In this document: piece after piece, positions 1 to 11,230 of the stretch
How the letters are laid out: every line of letters begins with the position of its first letter
Position numbering within the stretch: position 1 is the stretch's first letter
NCBI GenBank assembly: GCA_021234155.1
Contig: JAJEKV010000001.1
Coordinates: forward strand, 18,993,382-19,057,381
Reading direction: 5' to 3'
DNA from: Isoetes taiwanensis
Taxonomy: Eukaryota; Streptophyta; Lycopodiopsida; Isoetales; Isoetaceae
DNA length: 64,000 nt
Translations under genes and position numbers: made by a program
Notes under the pieces: generated by a model
Seen by the model: the letters and a program-made list of their open reading frames with translations, nothing else
The model's database searches: none
Told to the model about the DNA's origin: nothing

Positions 1-2
1 GG

Positions 3-2458
3 CGCTTGGAACTCTAAACCTAGGCAAAAGGGGAGAAGTATCAGTTGCAGACATTATCCTAGCAAAAAGAGCCAAGTTGATTAGTGACACCAAACGTGAG
101 ACAATGGTGAAGGTTAGGGGGCTCTGATTGTTGTTGAGTGATTGTATGCAATTCTTCACAATAGAACAATTGGTGGAAGCAAGAGCCACTTTTCAAGAGT
201 ACATCTGCTGATGAGAGGAGGACCTACATGTACACAATCTTCGAGCATGCACTTCAAGATGAAAGAAACCCAAACAGAAAAAGATACCCTTTGCTAGGCA
301 AATGGATATGTGCAAAAGCATGGCAGAGTATCCATGCAATTCCAACTTCTTCATGGCATAATTGGCAAAAAACAACAAAAAGAGGGGAACGGATTGCTTT
401 ACATGGAAATAATGGTTTGTTGAGACCAACAGCCTAGGACCTTGGCTGCCAGGAGATATTTGAAAAATATATTGATTTCAATGCGCAGTCTATGCCACAC
501 AAAAAGCGTAAGGGATGAAAAGGGAAGAGCAGGTTGTTGAGAAAAGGTTGCCATCACATTGTACTCAAAAGAGTATTTTGGAAGAAGTGAATTCCCTACT
601 TCGAGAATTGGGAATTCTTCCAATATCCCAACCTAGCTTTAGTAGGTTATGGAAGAAGCATTTCAATCATGTCACCATAGCAACTTCAAACAACTTTGCA
701 AAGTGCAATTTATGTGCTAAGTTGAAGGAGACTCTTGATAAGATCAGGCAACCTAGTCAAAGGGCTAGGATAAGGGAGCATATGAAGGACCATATGACTC
801 CACCAACTATCATGTAGATCATGTTATTGGATGTGGAGGACTTTATCCGCATTGGAACCCAATAACTATTTATGTATTATACATGACAAGATGGACCAGC
901 AAAAGACTTGTCTTCCACAATTCAAGTACATACCAAAGTCATGTGGAAGATCATACCCTTTACGAGATCTCAATGATCAAGGGGCAATCTTGCATGGGCG
1001 TAATCAAACCTACTATGGCCATTTTAGTTTGGAGTTGTGGAGTGATGGTCCGATTTTCATATTGGGAGTATCATGAGGTGTTTGAGAAACTATGAAAATG
1101 GATACAATGGTCACCTCCGTGACCTTACAGCCTAGCCGGCACTACATATAGCATTGTTAGATGGAAACCCTAACAATATTGAAAAGTTCACAGAAGGCAC
1201 GTTTTAGGAAGCATGGGTCTAATGAACATGTTGGAGCTTCAACTTCACGCATAAAACCTCAAGATCTACCCAAAAGGTTTCTCTTGCAACTTGATAATTG
1301 TAATCGGCCAAAATAAGAACAGTGGATGTTTTCTTTCCTATCCTACTTAACACCTGTGGGGATATTTGAAAGAGTTAATTTAGGGTTTCTATGCCCCGCA
1401 TACCCATGAGGATGTGGATGCATTATTTGACAAATATAGTTGTATAATCAAGCAAAGAACAAGGACCAACTTTCCTAGGCTAATGGAAATCTTGCATGAA
1501 TGCACTACTCCAAACCCTATAGCTTCTCTCATAGAAGAAGTGCCCGATTGGAAGAGCTTTGTGGATGGTTATACATTGGATCTTGAAGGTCATTCCGTGC
1601 CTCTGCAGTTCACTTTTGGGTGAGAGATGGGATTCCACCTTCCAATGGAAGATGAGACCTTCGTGAGGATGAGTGGAGAGGAGGGGAGGAAATATGGCGA
1701 GAGATGAGAATGGCAAGCTTGATGATACCTCTAGGTCAACCAAAAGCTTTAAAACCCATCAAGAAGTGAAGCAATTGGGATTGACTAAGGAAGGAATCCA
1801 AGACTATATAAAGCATTGGCAAACCAATCCAGATGACACCAACCATGCCTTGGTGGCTTACGGAAGAAGGTGATTAACCTGTTGGGGGAGATAGACACAT
1901 CCTCAGATGAATTGAAAGAAGGGTGGTTGCCTAAAACTAGGTGGAAGACCTTAGCAGGTGCTGAGGATTTTGATGACACTGTAAGTAGCATTCGCAAGCA
2001 ATATGCTCCTCCTCCTTCTGACAAACACTATGTTGGTCCTAAGAACAAGAGGCCAAAGTTTCTAGGCATGGATGCTTATGAACCTTCCACTCGACTTGGA
2101 ATGCCACCAATTTGTGGTAGTAAAGCCATCGATTTAGATACATATCCAAATGTGGTTGGGGTTCACTATCTCTTATATTTGCAAAGAAGAAGGTAATATT
2201 AACTTCAACCATGTGCGGGTGGAATCGTGGTGTCCAAAGGCATCAGTTGACCAACGATCGGATAAAGAAAGGTACTCGATTGTTGGACAAAGAAATGGAG
2301 GAGAACCGAAAGTGATCCCCGATCTTTGGCTAGACTATGAAAGTGTTTTGTACTCATGGACTCCAAACACTATTCCAGCTAGAAATGCGAGAATTACAAT
2401 ACCTCAGGATGTCAGGAAGAAGGCTATGATATCATTGGGGGTGCTTGAAGAAAGTTGA
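3..2458 (+). pseudogene. DUF7869-type transposase-like gene, decayed (copy A)
   Basis: A single plus-strand gene can be followed through several frames. Recognisable blocks in order are: an N-terminal remnant at 3-125; a block with the pattern CAKAW...HGN at 228-437; PSFSRLWKKHF...KCNLC at 515-817; CIIHDKMDQQKT near 880-920; LQLDNCN near 1290; EDVDALFDKYS near 1410-1440; EVPDWKSFVDGY at 1530-1580; and a C-terminal block to 2458. The same blocks occur in the same order at 41.1-44.4 kb. The LDN...GQNKN and HDDIDALFG type motifs of this family resemble the metal-binding acidic residues of an RNase H-fold nuclease, so I infer a transposase-like role; this is not proven. Internal stops (for example near 1090 and 1316) and frame changes make it a pseudogene. 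The true 5' end lies outside the window. Confidence 0.7.
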
Positions 2459-2609
2459 ATAACTATGTAAATTTTTGTTATCACGTTTTTATGATATGGT
2501 GCTATATTGTGAAATATTGACTATTTTGTAAATAACATGATATTACGTTTTCATAATTTTGAGGTGAAATGTGTGAATTTGAATATGCTACTAAAAACAT
2601 GCAATATGA

Positions 2610-3132
2610 AATTTGTCCCAAAATTAAGACATAAACCCAATTTAATTGAATGATGGTTTAGCTTTAGTTTCCTCAACTGCTTCTCTAAAACATCAATCTG
2701 GGATGATGTTTTAACTTCATAATTTGTGACCATGTAGGTCCACATTTCACTAGGGCTTAGCCCTCTAAGCTTGAGCTTAATAGCTGTTCCAACCTTACAG
2801 CAAATGATAGCTTGAGCCTCTTTAATCTTAATTACCTCATTAGTTGACACACTTGAGGTGACTGTTGGGCCTGCACTTTCTGCAGCAGCTATACTAGCTT
2901 CATCACTTCCACCAGCTGTGGAATCACCTGTGCTTGAGCTTGAACTGGCTCCCCTAGTTGATCCTGCACCAGCATTAGCACTAGACCTCCTGCTTGCTTT
3001 AGGATCAACTAAATACCACAGGTTTTCAAACTCCAGGACTTCCTGGATACTTTGTTTCCAGACTTGGAAACCACTTTCCCCCTTGAACACCTCAATGGCA
3101 TTGAGCAGATTTGCTCCAAATCTGCTAGACAT
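2610..3132 (-). pseudogene. gag: Copia-type gag, 3'-truncated fragment
   Basis: Minus-strand ORF starting at 3132 just after a Met-tRNA primer-binding site. It has the Copia gag (UBN2/retrotran_gag) layout: a start segment with FKGESGFQVWKQSI, a Ser/Ala/Gly-rich low-complexity stretch at about residues 48-90, then IKEAQAIICCKVGTAIKLKL and a W-x-x-x-VTNYEVKTSSQI segment. Recognisable gag sequence stops near 2610. No zinc knuckle, protease, integrase or RT follows; the sequence to the left is the end of the DUF7869 pseudogene. The fragment is therefore the 5' end of a Copia element truncated after about half of gag. The gag protein would package element RNA in the cytoplasm; this copy cannot move by itself. 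Confidence 0.75.
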
Positions 3133-3155
3133 GATGAATTTTTATACGATCTGTA

Positions 3156-3167
3156 GCTCTGATACCA
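3156..3167 (-). other. Primer-binding site, initiator Met tRNA
   Basis: On the minus strand the sequence reads TGGTATCAGAGC, the classic plant retrotransposon PBS complementary to the 3' end of initiator Met tRNA. It lies between the LTR (right side) and the gag start (left side), as expected for a minus-strand element. Confidence 0.85.
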
Positions 3168-3168
3168 A

Positions 3169-3538
3169 TGAAGAATTCAAACAACACTCAACAAGTTAAA
3201 TTAATAAACTTGTTAGTATATTCAAGCAAGCAATAGACAAGATAAATTACAAGTTATCTTCGAACTATTGCATTTGCATCCTCATCATACAAATAAGATA
3301 TGAAATTGATTTATAACACTTCGATAGCCCAAGCCCGGATCATATCATGTCCTCTGGCTACTGCTGTATTCCCCCTTCACAATGATAATACAATCTGTTT
3401 ATAACCTTCAGTCCGGCCGCTATGCCGGACCGAACGAGCAGCTTGCTATCACCTTTCTTAATTCGGAACTTTGAATCATACTTCCCCCTTTAGGATATGC
3501 AAGGTGTCGTTCTTATAATGACCTGCTATGTATATTCA
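3169..3538 (-). repeat. LTR of the Copia fragment (about 370 bp)
   Basis: On the plus strand the segment begins TGAA one base after the PBS and ends TTCA, giving a TG...CA LTR with short inverted ends (TGAA/TTCA). The left edge is fixed by the PBS. The right edge is tentative because no second LTR is present for comparison. A short hairpin (AATGGTT-N4-AACCATT) sits immediately beyond it. Confidence 0.6.
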
Positions 3539-3938
3539 ATGGTTTATTAACCATTGCCGTATTTGCAAATCCCAATCGTGCTTCAAGTGCTTCTAGTGCT
3601 TCAAGCACTACCTAAGTGCAATTACAACATGACATATATTCAACAGAAGTTGAAAGGGGTCAAAGCCAACTTTTATTATAACTATGCTCTGACTATATTC
3701 CAAAGCATATATGGGTGGCACACCATACTAGTCATTCACAGGAGTTCAATCAAGGTTGGGCATAAGCAAAGCAACTATTCTTAAGCTAAGATAAAGAACC
3801 TCGTAAAAATCAAAGAGCACGTTTTTTATGTTGTACTTTTTTTCATAATTATTAATGTGTGAGTATGCGCTCAAAACTTTACGACAACGTGCTAATAGAG
3901 AACACTCAAACATTCCAATGCATATCACATTGTCTACG
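3539..3938. other. Intergenic segment, no gene recognised
   Basis: Short local repeats of the type GTGCTTCAAGTGCTTC near 3579-3607; no convincing coding sequence. Confidence 0.5.
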
Positions 3939-4442
3939 TGTTGAACCTGGTTCCCCATCCAGGCCAACACTCATAAGATCACATCTCAAGAAAAGATCAA
4001 AAGATCAATGGAATATCGATTGGATAAGACAACAAAATTTGCACAATGAGAAATGTTTTTGCAATAAAAACATGATCAAGATACAACAGAAAAAACCTCT
4101 TGCAAGGGCCTTCAATCAAATGAAGAGGAGGCTGCCACCCTCCTCTTAGAGCACTGCCACTACTCCATTTAGGAACGTGAAGGAAGAGGAGGAGAATAAA
4201 TCTCCTCAAAACGTTTATAGTTTTTACAATTAAATCTGAGCTCTCCAATATCCACCTCTTTATCAAAACCGTTGGAAGCACCTCTTCATCTTCTCCCTTG
4301 AATTCTTCACCTCTTTATCTCCACCATACAATACCCCATTATAATATTTTAACATTGCCCCAATTTTAATTTTCCAACCATTGCCACAAATAATATCTTC
4401 TCAATCGCCACATACACATGTTGGACCACTTGTGGTTCAACA
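3939..4442 (-). repeat. LTR (downstream copy in element orientation)
   Basis: 504 bp, TG...CA, with terminal inverted TGTTGAACC/GGTTCAACA. Matches 5429-5933 along its full length. Next to it inside the element, the minus strand reads TTTTTTGGGGCATAA, the best polypurine-tract candidate, though imperfect. Confidence 0.9.
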
Positions 4443-4512
4443 TTATGCCCCAAAAAAGAATGGGCCGGTCCCCTCGGCCCTCATACCAGCACAAAAAAAG
4501 AAAAAAATAGAT

Positions 4513-4599
4513 GTGAGTTTTTAAAGTGCCTCCTAGGCACTGGAAGGTTTAACGTGTATTCCAACACAATGTGAGTTTTTAAGGTGCCTCCTAGGCACC
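4513..4599. repeat. Internal direct repeat in the LTR element
   Basis: GTGAGTTTTTAA(A/G)GTGCCTCC and the following TAGGCAC occur at 4513-4542 and again at 4571-4599, 58 bp apart. Confidence 0.8.
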
Positions 4600-5405
4600 G
4601 GAGTTTTTGTTTAGGTGTAACTCCAACACCTTCGTGCCATAAAGGCCTTGGAAACCACAGCCTCAATCCAATAGAGAAGATCCATGTCGAATAGCAGTGG
4701 GTTGCCCCAAAAATATTTGTTTTGGCATAATTTGTAAGGCAATGGTCGAAGTGTTGGGCTTTGAATAATAGCACTAAATTTGTAACCAACAAAAAGCAAT
4801 GGTCTGGTGTTTTAGGGTTAGGGCATACGAACAGAATGCATCGGGAAGGCGGTGGATCGGGAGAGCAAAAAAATAGAATGAGATGGGCGGGTACAAAAGA
4901 AGTAGACGGTCGGGCCAAAAACATTGTAGGCAGCGGTTATTTTGCCAAAGATTCTCACTGCAGAGTAAAACAATGTGACGGATTTCTGCGCGCATTGACC
5001 CGACAAAGTTCCCCTTTGATATCTTGTTTCAATGCATAGAGCTTAGTTCTAAGAAGTTGCAGAATAGATGTTGCAGGTCCAGAGAAAGAGAAGGGACAAA
5101 ACGCATAGAATGGTGGCAAAAGGACTAGCTACAGAGTTGCCTTTTCTGATAAAGATCTTCAGCAGTTAGCAGTCGCTGTGTCCTTGTTTCAGAGAAGAGA
5201 AATATTGCTTTTGATGTTAAACCCGAGTCTTTGGATCAGTGAGCAAGCAAAACTATGATGATGCAGAATGAATGGCGACGAAATTGGCAAGGTTACAAAA
5301 ATATTCTGATGTCCAGTACAAACTGTTGACCCCTGCATCCATAAGCCTCGAAATTAATTGCAACCAGAGCTCTTTTTGGGGAATAAAACTCTGCTCATAA
5401 GAACA

Positions 5406-5425
5406 GAGTCCCACCAGGAGTGCCA
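5406..5425 (-). other. Candidate primer-binding site of the 3.9-5.9 kb element
   Basis: The plus strand reads GAGTCCCACCAGGAGTGCCA three bases before the right LTR. This fits a tRNA 3' end exactly: end of T-loop, 5-nt T-stem strand, 7-nt acceptor strand, discriminator, CCA. Its complement on the minus strand, starting TGG, would be the PBS. I cannot assign the tRNA. Confidence 0.6.
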
Positions 5426-5428
5426 TAA

Positions 5429-5933
5429 TGTTGAACCTGGTTCCCCATCCAAGCCAACACTCATAAGATCACATCTCAAGAAAAGATCAAAAGGTCGATG
5501 GAATATCGATTGGATAAGACAACAAAATTTGCACAATGAGAAATGTTTTTTCAATAAAAACATGATCAAGATACAACAGAAAAAACCCTTTGCAAGGGAC
5601 CTTCAATCAAATGAAGAGGAGGCTGCCACCCTCCTCTTAGAGCACTGCCACTACTCCATTTCTGAACGTGAAGGAAGAGGAGGAGAATAAATCTCCTGAA
5701 AATGTTTATAGTTTTCACAATAAAATCTAAGCTCTCCAATATCCACCTCTTTATCAAGACCGTTGGAAGCACCTCTTCATCTTCTCCCTTCAATTCTTCA
5801 CCTCTTTATCTCCACCATACAATACCCCATTATGATATTTTAATATTGCCCCAAATTACATTTTTTAACCATTGCCCCAAATAATATCTTCTCAATCGCC
5901 ATATACACATGTTGGACCACTTGTGGTTCAACA
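5429..5933 (-). repeat. LTR (upstream copy in element orientation)
   Basis: 505 bp, TG...CA, paired with 3939-4442. Followed by the target duplication CTACG. Confidence 0.9.
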
Positions 5934-5946
5934 CTACGTTGTGCAG

Positions 5947-6065
5947 ATGATAAATCTGTTAAAGAGAAAATACCTAGTAAATTTGTTTCAAGCAATGGGG
6001 AATCAGAGGATGCTGATGATTTTGGTAAACCAAACCTGAAGGTTATATTATCATCCAAATTTTAA
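5947..6065 (+). CDS. Possible terminal exon of an interrupted host gene
   Basis: Just right of the LTR element, an acceptor-like TTGTGCAG is followed by an open frame ending in TAA at 6063-6065. The frame encodes a charged tail (DDKSVKEKIPSKF, SNGESEDADDFGKP). If real, the 3.9-5.9 kb retrotransposon sits in the intron just upstream. No upstream exon was recognised, so this rests on the splice-site pattern and codon-like composition only. Confidence 0.3.
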
Positions 6066-8160
6066 GCACTTCATTCTTAATGTGTGGGTATAAAGCACAA
6101 TAAATAGTAGAGCTTTGTATTCGCTTCATTCCACCTTATGACCCATCTTAATGTTCAATGAATGTGACAACGAATAAACTTGTGGGATAAGCAGGTGGGA
6201 TTAGTACACGGGTGGAATTAGTACAATCTGTTGAAGACCACCCTGTTGCATAGAAGCCATAGGTTTGTCATGTTGAGGAGTCCGAAGTATATATGTAATT
6301 CGATCAATATGAATGTTTATCATGATGCTAATTGCAGCTTGTCTTTGGTTCTTTTTGTGTGCAGGTAGCAACAGGCCTCACAAAATATTTGCACCTTCAG
6401 ATCTGTGAAGAGGAAAGTTTGTGTTATTGTGAACTTGAAACCTGCAAAATTAGCTGGTCCGAAAAGCGCAGCCATGACATAAATAAAGCAGCAATTACGA
6501 AAGCATCCCGGGGGATTCACCTATATACAATATGGATATGCCATCTGCGTTACTAGGGTAGCAAGAAAACCCATGGTATACGGTCCAAAAGAACTAGAAA
6601 AGTACCCATATCGAAAATGTACAAGCTTAAAATATTGCAAAATGTGATAAAAACCACCCCTTTCCATATATTTTCGTACGAAAGCTCTCCAAAAATAACC
6701 CATTTCTTATAACTCAGATGGTTCATACGGGATTTCAGGGTGAACCCCCCTTGGAAAGCATAGTAGAACTACATGGAATTTGGACCAAATCAATGCCATA
6801 AATGGCAGGGTTGTCCGTTATTAAAGAAAAGATAAATCGGGTTCAAATAGCAGCTATTTATGGATGCACATCAGCCCACATTGAACAATATGGTATGATA
6901 TCATCATCATTAGCAAGGTAAGTAGATAGTGCTATCTTCAATCTTCTCAACTAATGTCTATGCTAAAATAAGAAATCTATACCTGAAAATGCCACGAGCA
7001 ATTAGATAAAAAATGCCATGTCAACTAAACAACACGTGATGTTCACCAAATTATACATCTAAACTATGATATTATGACAAATGGTAATAAGCTACATGTT
7101 TCGCAAAAAACAAAGCAAGGACCAACCCAGCATTTACCTGTTTAATAAGCAATGGCATCCATAGGCACTCTTAACATCTGCAAGGAACCAAGAAATGAAA
7201 CACGTATAAATAATGGCTCCAAGAAAATATTGTCGCATTTGATGCTTAGAATATGTATAGCTGAGTTTACAAAAGATAAATTGAAGGCATACCACTACTT
7301 GGACATCTATAGGCTGGACCAACAAAATAAACATCATCATTTTGTAGATATCAATTCTATCCACAACATACAGAGAAGACAAAAAACAGAATACATGATC
7401 TGAAGGCTATAGATGCATTGGCCTTATGGTGAAAAAGGAAAGAAAGAAATCAGATCATGCAATCTGATATGCCTATATAAAAAAGTACAGAACATTCATC
7501 AAAATGAACATCTGAAGCATACAAAATAAGATGGTTGTTTGTAAGTTAGAAAGAATGAGCCTTTGGATTCTGTAAAAATAGATGCACAAACATTTCAATA
7601 TGCTTACTTGCTGTATAAAACCATAGTGAACATGCAGTTTGATTCCCCATCTGCGAGAATAGAAAGAAATGCTCCAGCATATACAGGCCTCTGAAATCAC
7701 TGCTTGTTGCATCGCTTGAAGTGGTCATGTCTGTCAAGGCAAAGAAACAACAGATTCAACAGGATCATTGGGCTGCACGTTTGGTAGTGCAAAAACTTGT
7801 CTGTTAGGTCCGCAATGAGCCACCTCTGTAATCAAGCACAGAAAGAATTCTCCAACTGAGAAAGGCACCAAATTCCTGATCAGTCTCATGATAAAGAAAG
7901 TGTAGCTCTTCGTTTGGCGCATAAAGCCTTGCCCATTAGCGAAGGCCAAAATGGCTATGGCGCTATGGCCATGATTTTGGCAGTAGATTTGCTATAGAGG
8001 CTAGGGATGCCTTTGATCAATCAGCTCCAATGTTGCAAATTGAGTCATGGCTGCAACGCCGTTAGTTGCTGCTAGACAAAGGTTTCTGAGCTTTTTATTG
8101 CATTAGCATCATTGAAGTCTACCTCCTGTTGCTAAATATAATCCTGCACTAACAAAACAA
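6066..8160. other. Non-coding stretch
   Basis: No gene recognised. A strong acceptor-like tract ending TTTTTGTGTGCAG at about 6352-6364 is followed by an open frame to 6556 with no known motif. The rest is AT-rich single-copy-looking sequence with short ORFs that resemble nothing. Confidence 0.4.
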
Positions 8161-8215
8161 TAATCTTTATGATGGTTAATGTCATGGATCTGCGTAGCGG
8201 ATCGAGATTCTTGCG

Positions 8216-8263
8216 CAAGACAAGCATGCATGCATTGCATGCGTCGCATGCATGCATCGCATG
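8216..8263. repeat. GCATGC-rich simple/palindromic repeat
   Basis: Overlapping GCATGCATGCATTGCATGCG-type units form a dense cluster of the self-complementary hexamer GCATGC. Confidence 0.8.
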
Positions 8264-8413
8264 CATTTTTAGGCCGTTCATCAGGTTGGAGGATCACTAT
8301 TTATTGCAGAGTTCTTCATCGACTTTTCATCGGCGCTTTCTCATCTCTCAGCAGTATCCATGGCTCCCACCTCCCCTAAAATTGTTATTTATATGTTTAT
8401 ATTTGTTATAATT

Positions 8414-8511
8414 GTTGCGTGGCACGCGTGACCAGCCCTTCGCTTTTTCGAGGTGTAAATATTGTTTTTTGCCGCGTGGCACGCATGACCAGCCCCTTGT
8501 TTTTCGAGGTT
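8414..8511. repeat. Short tandem duplication
   Basis: A roughly 42-bp unit containing CGTGGCACGC(G/A)TGACCAGCCC and a later TTTTTCGAGGT occurs twice, at 8414-8455 and 8470-8511. Confidence 0.75.
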
Positions 8512-8656
8512 TTTTCTCTATTGATTTTTCTGTTGGTGATGTGCAGGTCCAGGGGTGATGCACGACTTCGGTATTATCTGTGGAGCGTGGATTTCTTTTT
8601 GTGGGAACGTTTAGCAGCCCTGCGTTGTCCAAGCCCCTTGCCGAGATTTTATCGCT

Positions 8657-8955
8657 AGGGTTTTTCCTCGAAAACCCGAAAGGGCGGGGTTTTTTAATCC
8701 TGGCGATAAGCTCTTGGCAGGTACACTAGCCAACATCTGTAGCACACAATTTTATTTGGGGTCCAGGTGTTATAACTGGATATTCCCTATGTTTTTCATT
8801 TTTTGGGTAGCCTGTGATGTGCAGCTACCCACTCTATATCATTGTAGAAAAAAAAACTGCTGAGATGAATGAAAAGCCTAGCTAGCAAGGGTAATGGCGA
8901 CAACTTCTCATCGGGATAAAAAGCCCCGCCCTTTCGGATTTTCGAGGAAAACCCT
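8657..8955. repeat. Inverted repeat, arms about 43 bp
   Basis: The left arm at 8657-8700 and right arm at 8914-8955 are near-perfect reverse complements sharing CCTCGAAAA, CGAAAGGGCGGGG and CCCTT-type blocks. The arms are about 215 bp apart. This is foldback or MITE-like; no target duplication was identified. Confidence 0.75.
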
Positions 8956-9179
8956 AATGAGAAATGGTCGCCAACAACCTTGAATGTGTTGCCTGGAGAG
9001 CCGAAGGAGATAGGTTGATGGCGAACCCAAAAATAGCAGGACCCCGGAAGACGGCGTACCTGCAAGCAACACAAAGAACCTAAGAAACACCCGTGAATGG
9101 TTAGAGAAATCAAACATGCATGGCAGTGAGGCAAGCCGCACAACAACAAGCCCCCGACGATATGAGCGATGAAAACATA

Positions 9180-9440
9180 TGAAAAAGAACATAGCAAAAA
9201 AGGAGATAGCATCACCCATAGGGTAGAGAAAAGCGTCACCCAACGGGTGGAGAACAATCATGTGAAAAGAAATATGCGTCACCCTCGAGGTGGAAATAAA
9301 CAGAATCACCCGTAGGTGGAGATAGCATCACCCGTAGGGTGGAGAAAAGCGTCACCCAATGAGTGGAGAACAATCATGTGAAAAGAAATATGTGTCACCC
9401 TCAAGGTGGAAATAAACAGCATCACCCGCAAGTGGCGAAT
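9180..9440. repeat. Array of short imperfect hairpins (CACCC...GGGTG)
   Basis: Two copies of an approximately 125-bp unit each contain several mini-palindromes such as CACCCATAGGGTAG, CACCCAACGGGTGG and CACCCTCGAGGTGG, separated by AATAAACAG and GAGAACAATCATGTG. Further copies lie at 10405-10515. Confidence 0.75.
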
Positions 9441-9528
9441 AATGCGGCATGATGTCGAAAAAAGAAAGACAGTATTACACCCAAGGTGAATAACAACAAA
9501 GAGTGCATGAACAAACATATGTGAAAAA

Positions 9529-9927
9529 ATGACGCTCGCCCCTAACAAGCAGGGCGGGAAGGGAGGGAAGCAACGAGAATGGAAGAAGTGCTGCTGTGAG
9601 AAGACACCGATTGCTGCAGATACTTTGTTCCTGATGACTAGGAGGCTCAAATGGAAAAGGAACAAAGTCGAGCACGAAAAGGAATGGATCAAGTTCTTCG
9701 GCCCAGCTGATACATCTGCACATCTCGATGCCATATGCATCTGTGGTTGCTGCTGTGACCAAAATTACAACATTCGAAGAGATTTGATATGCGAGGCCAA
9801 AGATGCCAAAGGAAGGTTTAACATGGCCAAGGCGGGCAACTGTAAATGCACCTACTGCACATTCCATCTGATCATGAAGGGGAAAGCAAGGAAAAGGACA
9901 AACCAGCACCTCCAAGGAATTCATTAG
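9529..9927 (+). pseudogene. Cys-rich ORF, mostly a retroposed mRNA 3' end
   Basis: The ORF reads to a stop at 9925-9927. Only the part from 9612 on belongs to the inserted retrocopy. It holds a Cys-rich block (ICICGCCCDQNYNIRRDLIC, then GNCKCTYCTFH) and a basic C-terminus. It is followed by an AT-rich 3' UTR, an AATAAA-type signal and a poly-A run at about 10078-10088. I do not recognise the family. The upstream codons (9529-9611) are target DNA read through by chance, so the ORF is a 5'-truncated retrogene fragment rather than an intact gene. Confidence 0.55.
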
Positions 9928-10102
9928 CTTCTATCTGTTACTGTTCAAAAGAGACTATGCTTTTCAGATACCTCTTTTTCTAAAAGTATCTTAAACTGAT
10001 ATAGGGTTACACTTCCCTTGAAAAAAGTTTCTTTTTGTATATTTAACCTATACTTAATATAAATAGTCGCCTTCAATAAAAAAAAAAAGAGAAGACACCG
10101 AT
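9598..10102 (+). mobile_element. Poly-A retrocopy with 14-bp target duplications
   Basis: GAGAAGACACCGAT occurs at 9598-9611 and again at 10089-10102. Between them lies a 477-bp insert that ends in a poly-A run directly before the second copy. This is the signature of target-primed reverse transcription by LINE machinery: either a processed pseudogene or a 5'-truncated LINE/SINE-type element. The internal ORF plus AT-rich 3' UTR favours a processed cellular or element mRNA. Confidence 0.85.
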
Positions 10103-10404
10103 AACTGGTCCCGAATGGAGAAGAGCCTTATATAATGGCTCGTCCCTGCCCAGAATGACGATCCGATGGCTCAGATCGATGCGATTCTGGAAAGGGACTC
10201 GCAAGAGACACAAAACCAGCCGACTACCAGAGAACTTCCTAAACTATAAGCCCAGCCGCCGCGAAACCTCCATGTGTTGAGTCGGGTCACGAAACACGTA
10301 GCGAGAGTGAGAAGAAGAGGAGCGCTGGCATGCTGCACAACAACAAGCCCTCAAATCGATGTGTGCGATTAGTAATGAGGAAAAAATCAACAATACATGA
10401 AAAA

Positions 10405-11230
10405 GAGAAGATAGCATCACCCGGAGGGTGGAGAAAAAGCGTCACCCATTGGGTGGAAGAAAAAACATGATAAATAGAAATTTGCGTCACCATGAGGGTG
10501 GAAATAAACAGCACCACCCACAAAAAATGATCCCATAGAAACCCATGTCACAAAATTACAATGGAGTGCCAAACGCAATGTTTGGCACATCCAGACACAG
10601 CGAAATAGCAAATATGATGTATATAGATAACATAATGCACAATGATAGCACAATGCACTGTGAAAACAGAGCTCAACAACTAGCTAGAAATGAATTCCTC
10701 GGCAAATGATGCATAATGATAGCACAATGCACAATGAGAGCACAATGTACAGTGAAAAAAGATCTCAACAACCAGCTAGAAATGAATTCCCCAAGACAAC
10801 TAGAATTAGGCAGGACTAGCACCCTGCACAAAATTAGAATGCGCCCAAGATAATACCTCATGCACAATAACTCAATATATGCCACATCTAGAGAAAGATA
10901 AGCATCAAAAATAAAAAATGATCCAATAGAAACCCATGTCACAAAATTGCAATGGAGTGCCAAACACAATATGTGGCACATCCAGACACAGCTAAAGAGC
11001 AAATATGCAAATGATGTACAAGGATAATGCTGGAAAAATGTAAACTGTACAGAAGAACTGCAAGAACATGACGCCAAACTGCAACTTGCCAAATAGGATA
11101 TGTGTGCGATGAATAAGGGAGGAGATTGAGGTAGAAGGGGCAGATATGTCAGCACAAAGTAAGAGGAAAGTCCAGAAGGAAGGTTTAGTTGAGATGAGCA
11201 CAAAATTCAAATGCGCCCAAGATAATATAC
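10405..11230. repeat. Hairpin array and segmental duplication
   Basis: After hairpin units at 10405-10515, a block starting AAAAAATGATCC(C/A)ATAGAAACCC at about 10523 recurs at about 10913. Both contain ACCCATGTCACAAAATT, TGGAGTGCCAAAC and GGCACATCCAGACACAG. Units with CTAGAAATGAATTCC also recur at about 10684 and 10780. The duplication spacing is about 390 bp. Confidence 0.7.

Larger units (their letters stand above)
3939..5933 (-). mobile_element. Complete non-autonomous LTR retrotransposon (TRIM/LARD-like, 1,995 bp)
   Basis: Two near-identical LTRs (3939-4442 and 5429-5933) begin TGTTGAACC and end GGTTCAACA. The element is flanked by the direct target-site duplication CTACG at 3934-3938 and 5934-5938. 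The 986-bp internal region has no gag or pol, so the element is non-autonomous and must use enzymes from elsewhere. A tRNA-like PBS next to the right LTR puts it on the minus strand. The LTRs differ by a modest number of substitutions and single-base indels, indicating a fairly young insertion. It appears to have landed in an intron or just 5' of a splice acceptor: TTGTGCAG follows the right duplication. Confidence 0.9.

Noticed and set aside
4481-4924. 147-aa minus-strand ORF in the LTR element
   Set aside because: No gag, protease, RT or integrase motif, and it spans an internal direct repeat; the element is non-autonomous.
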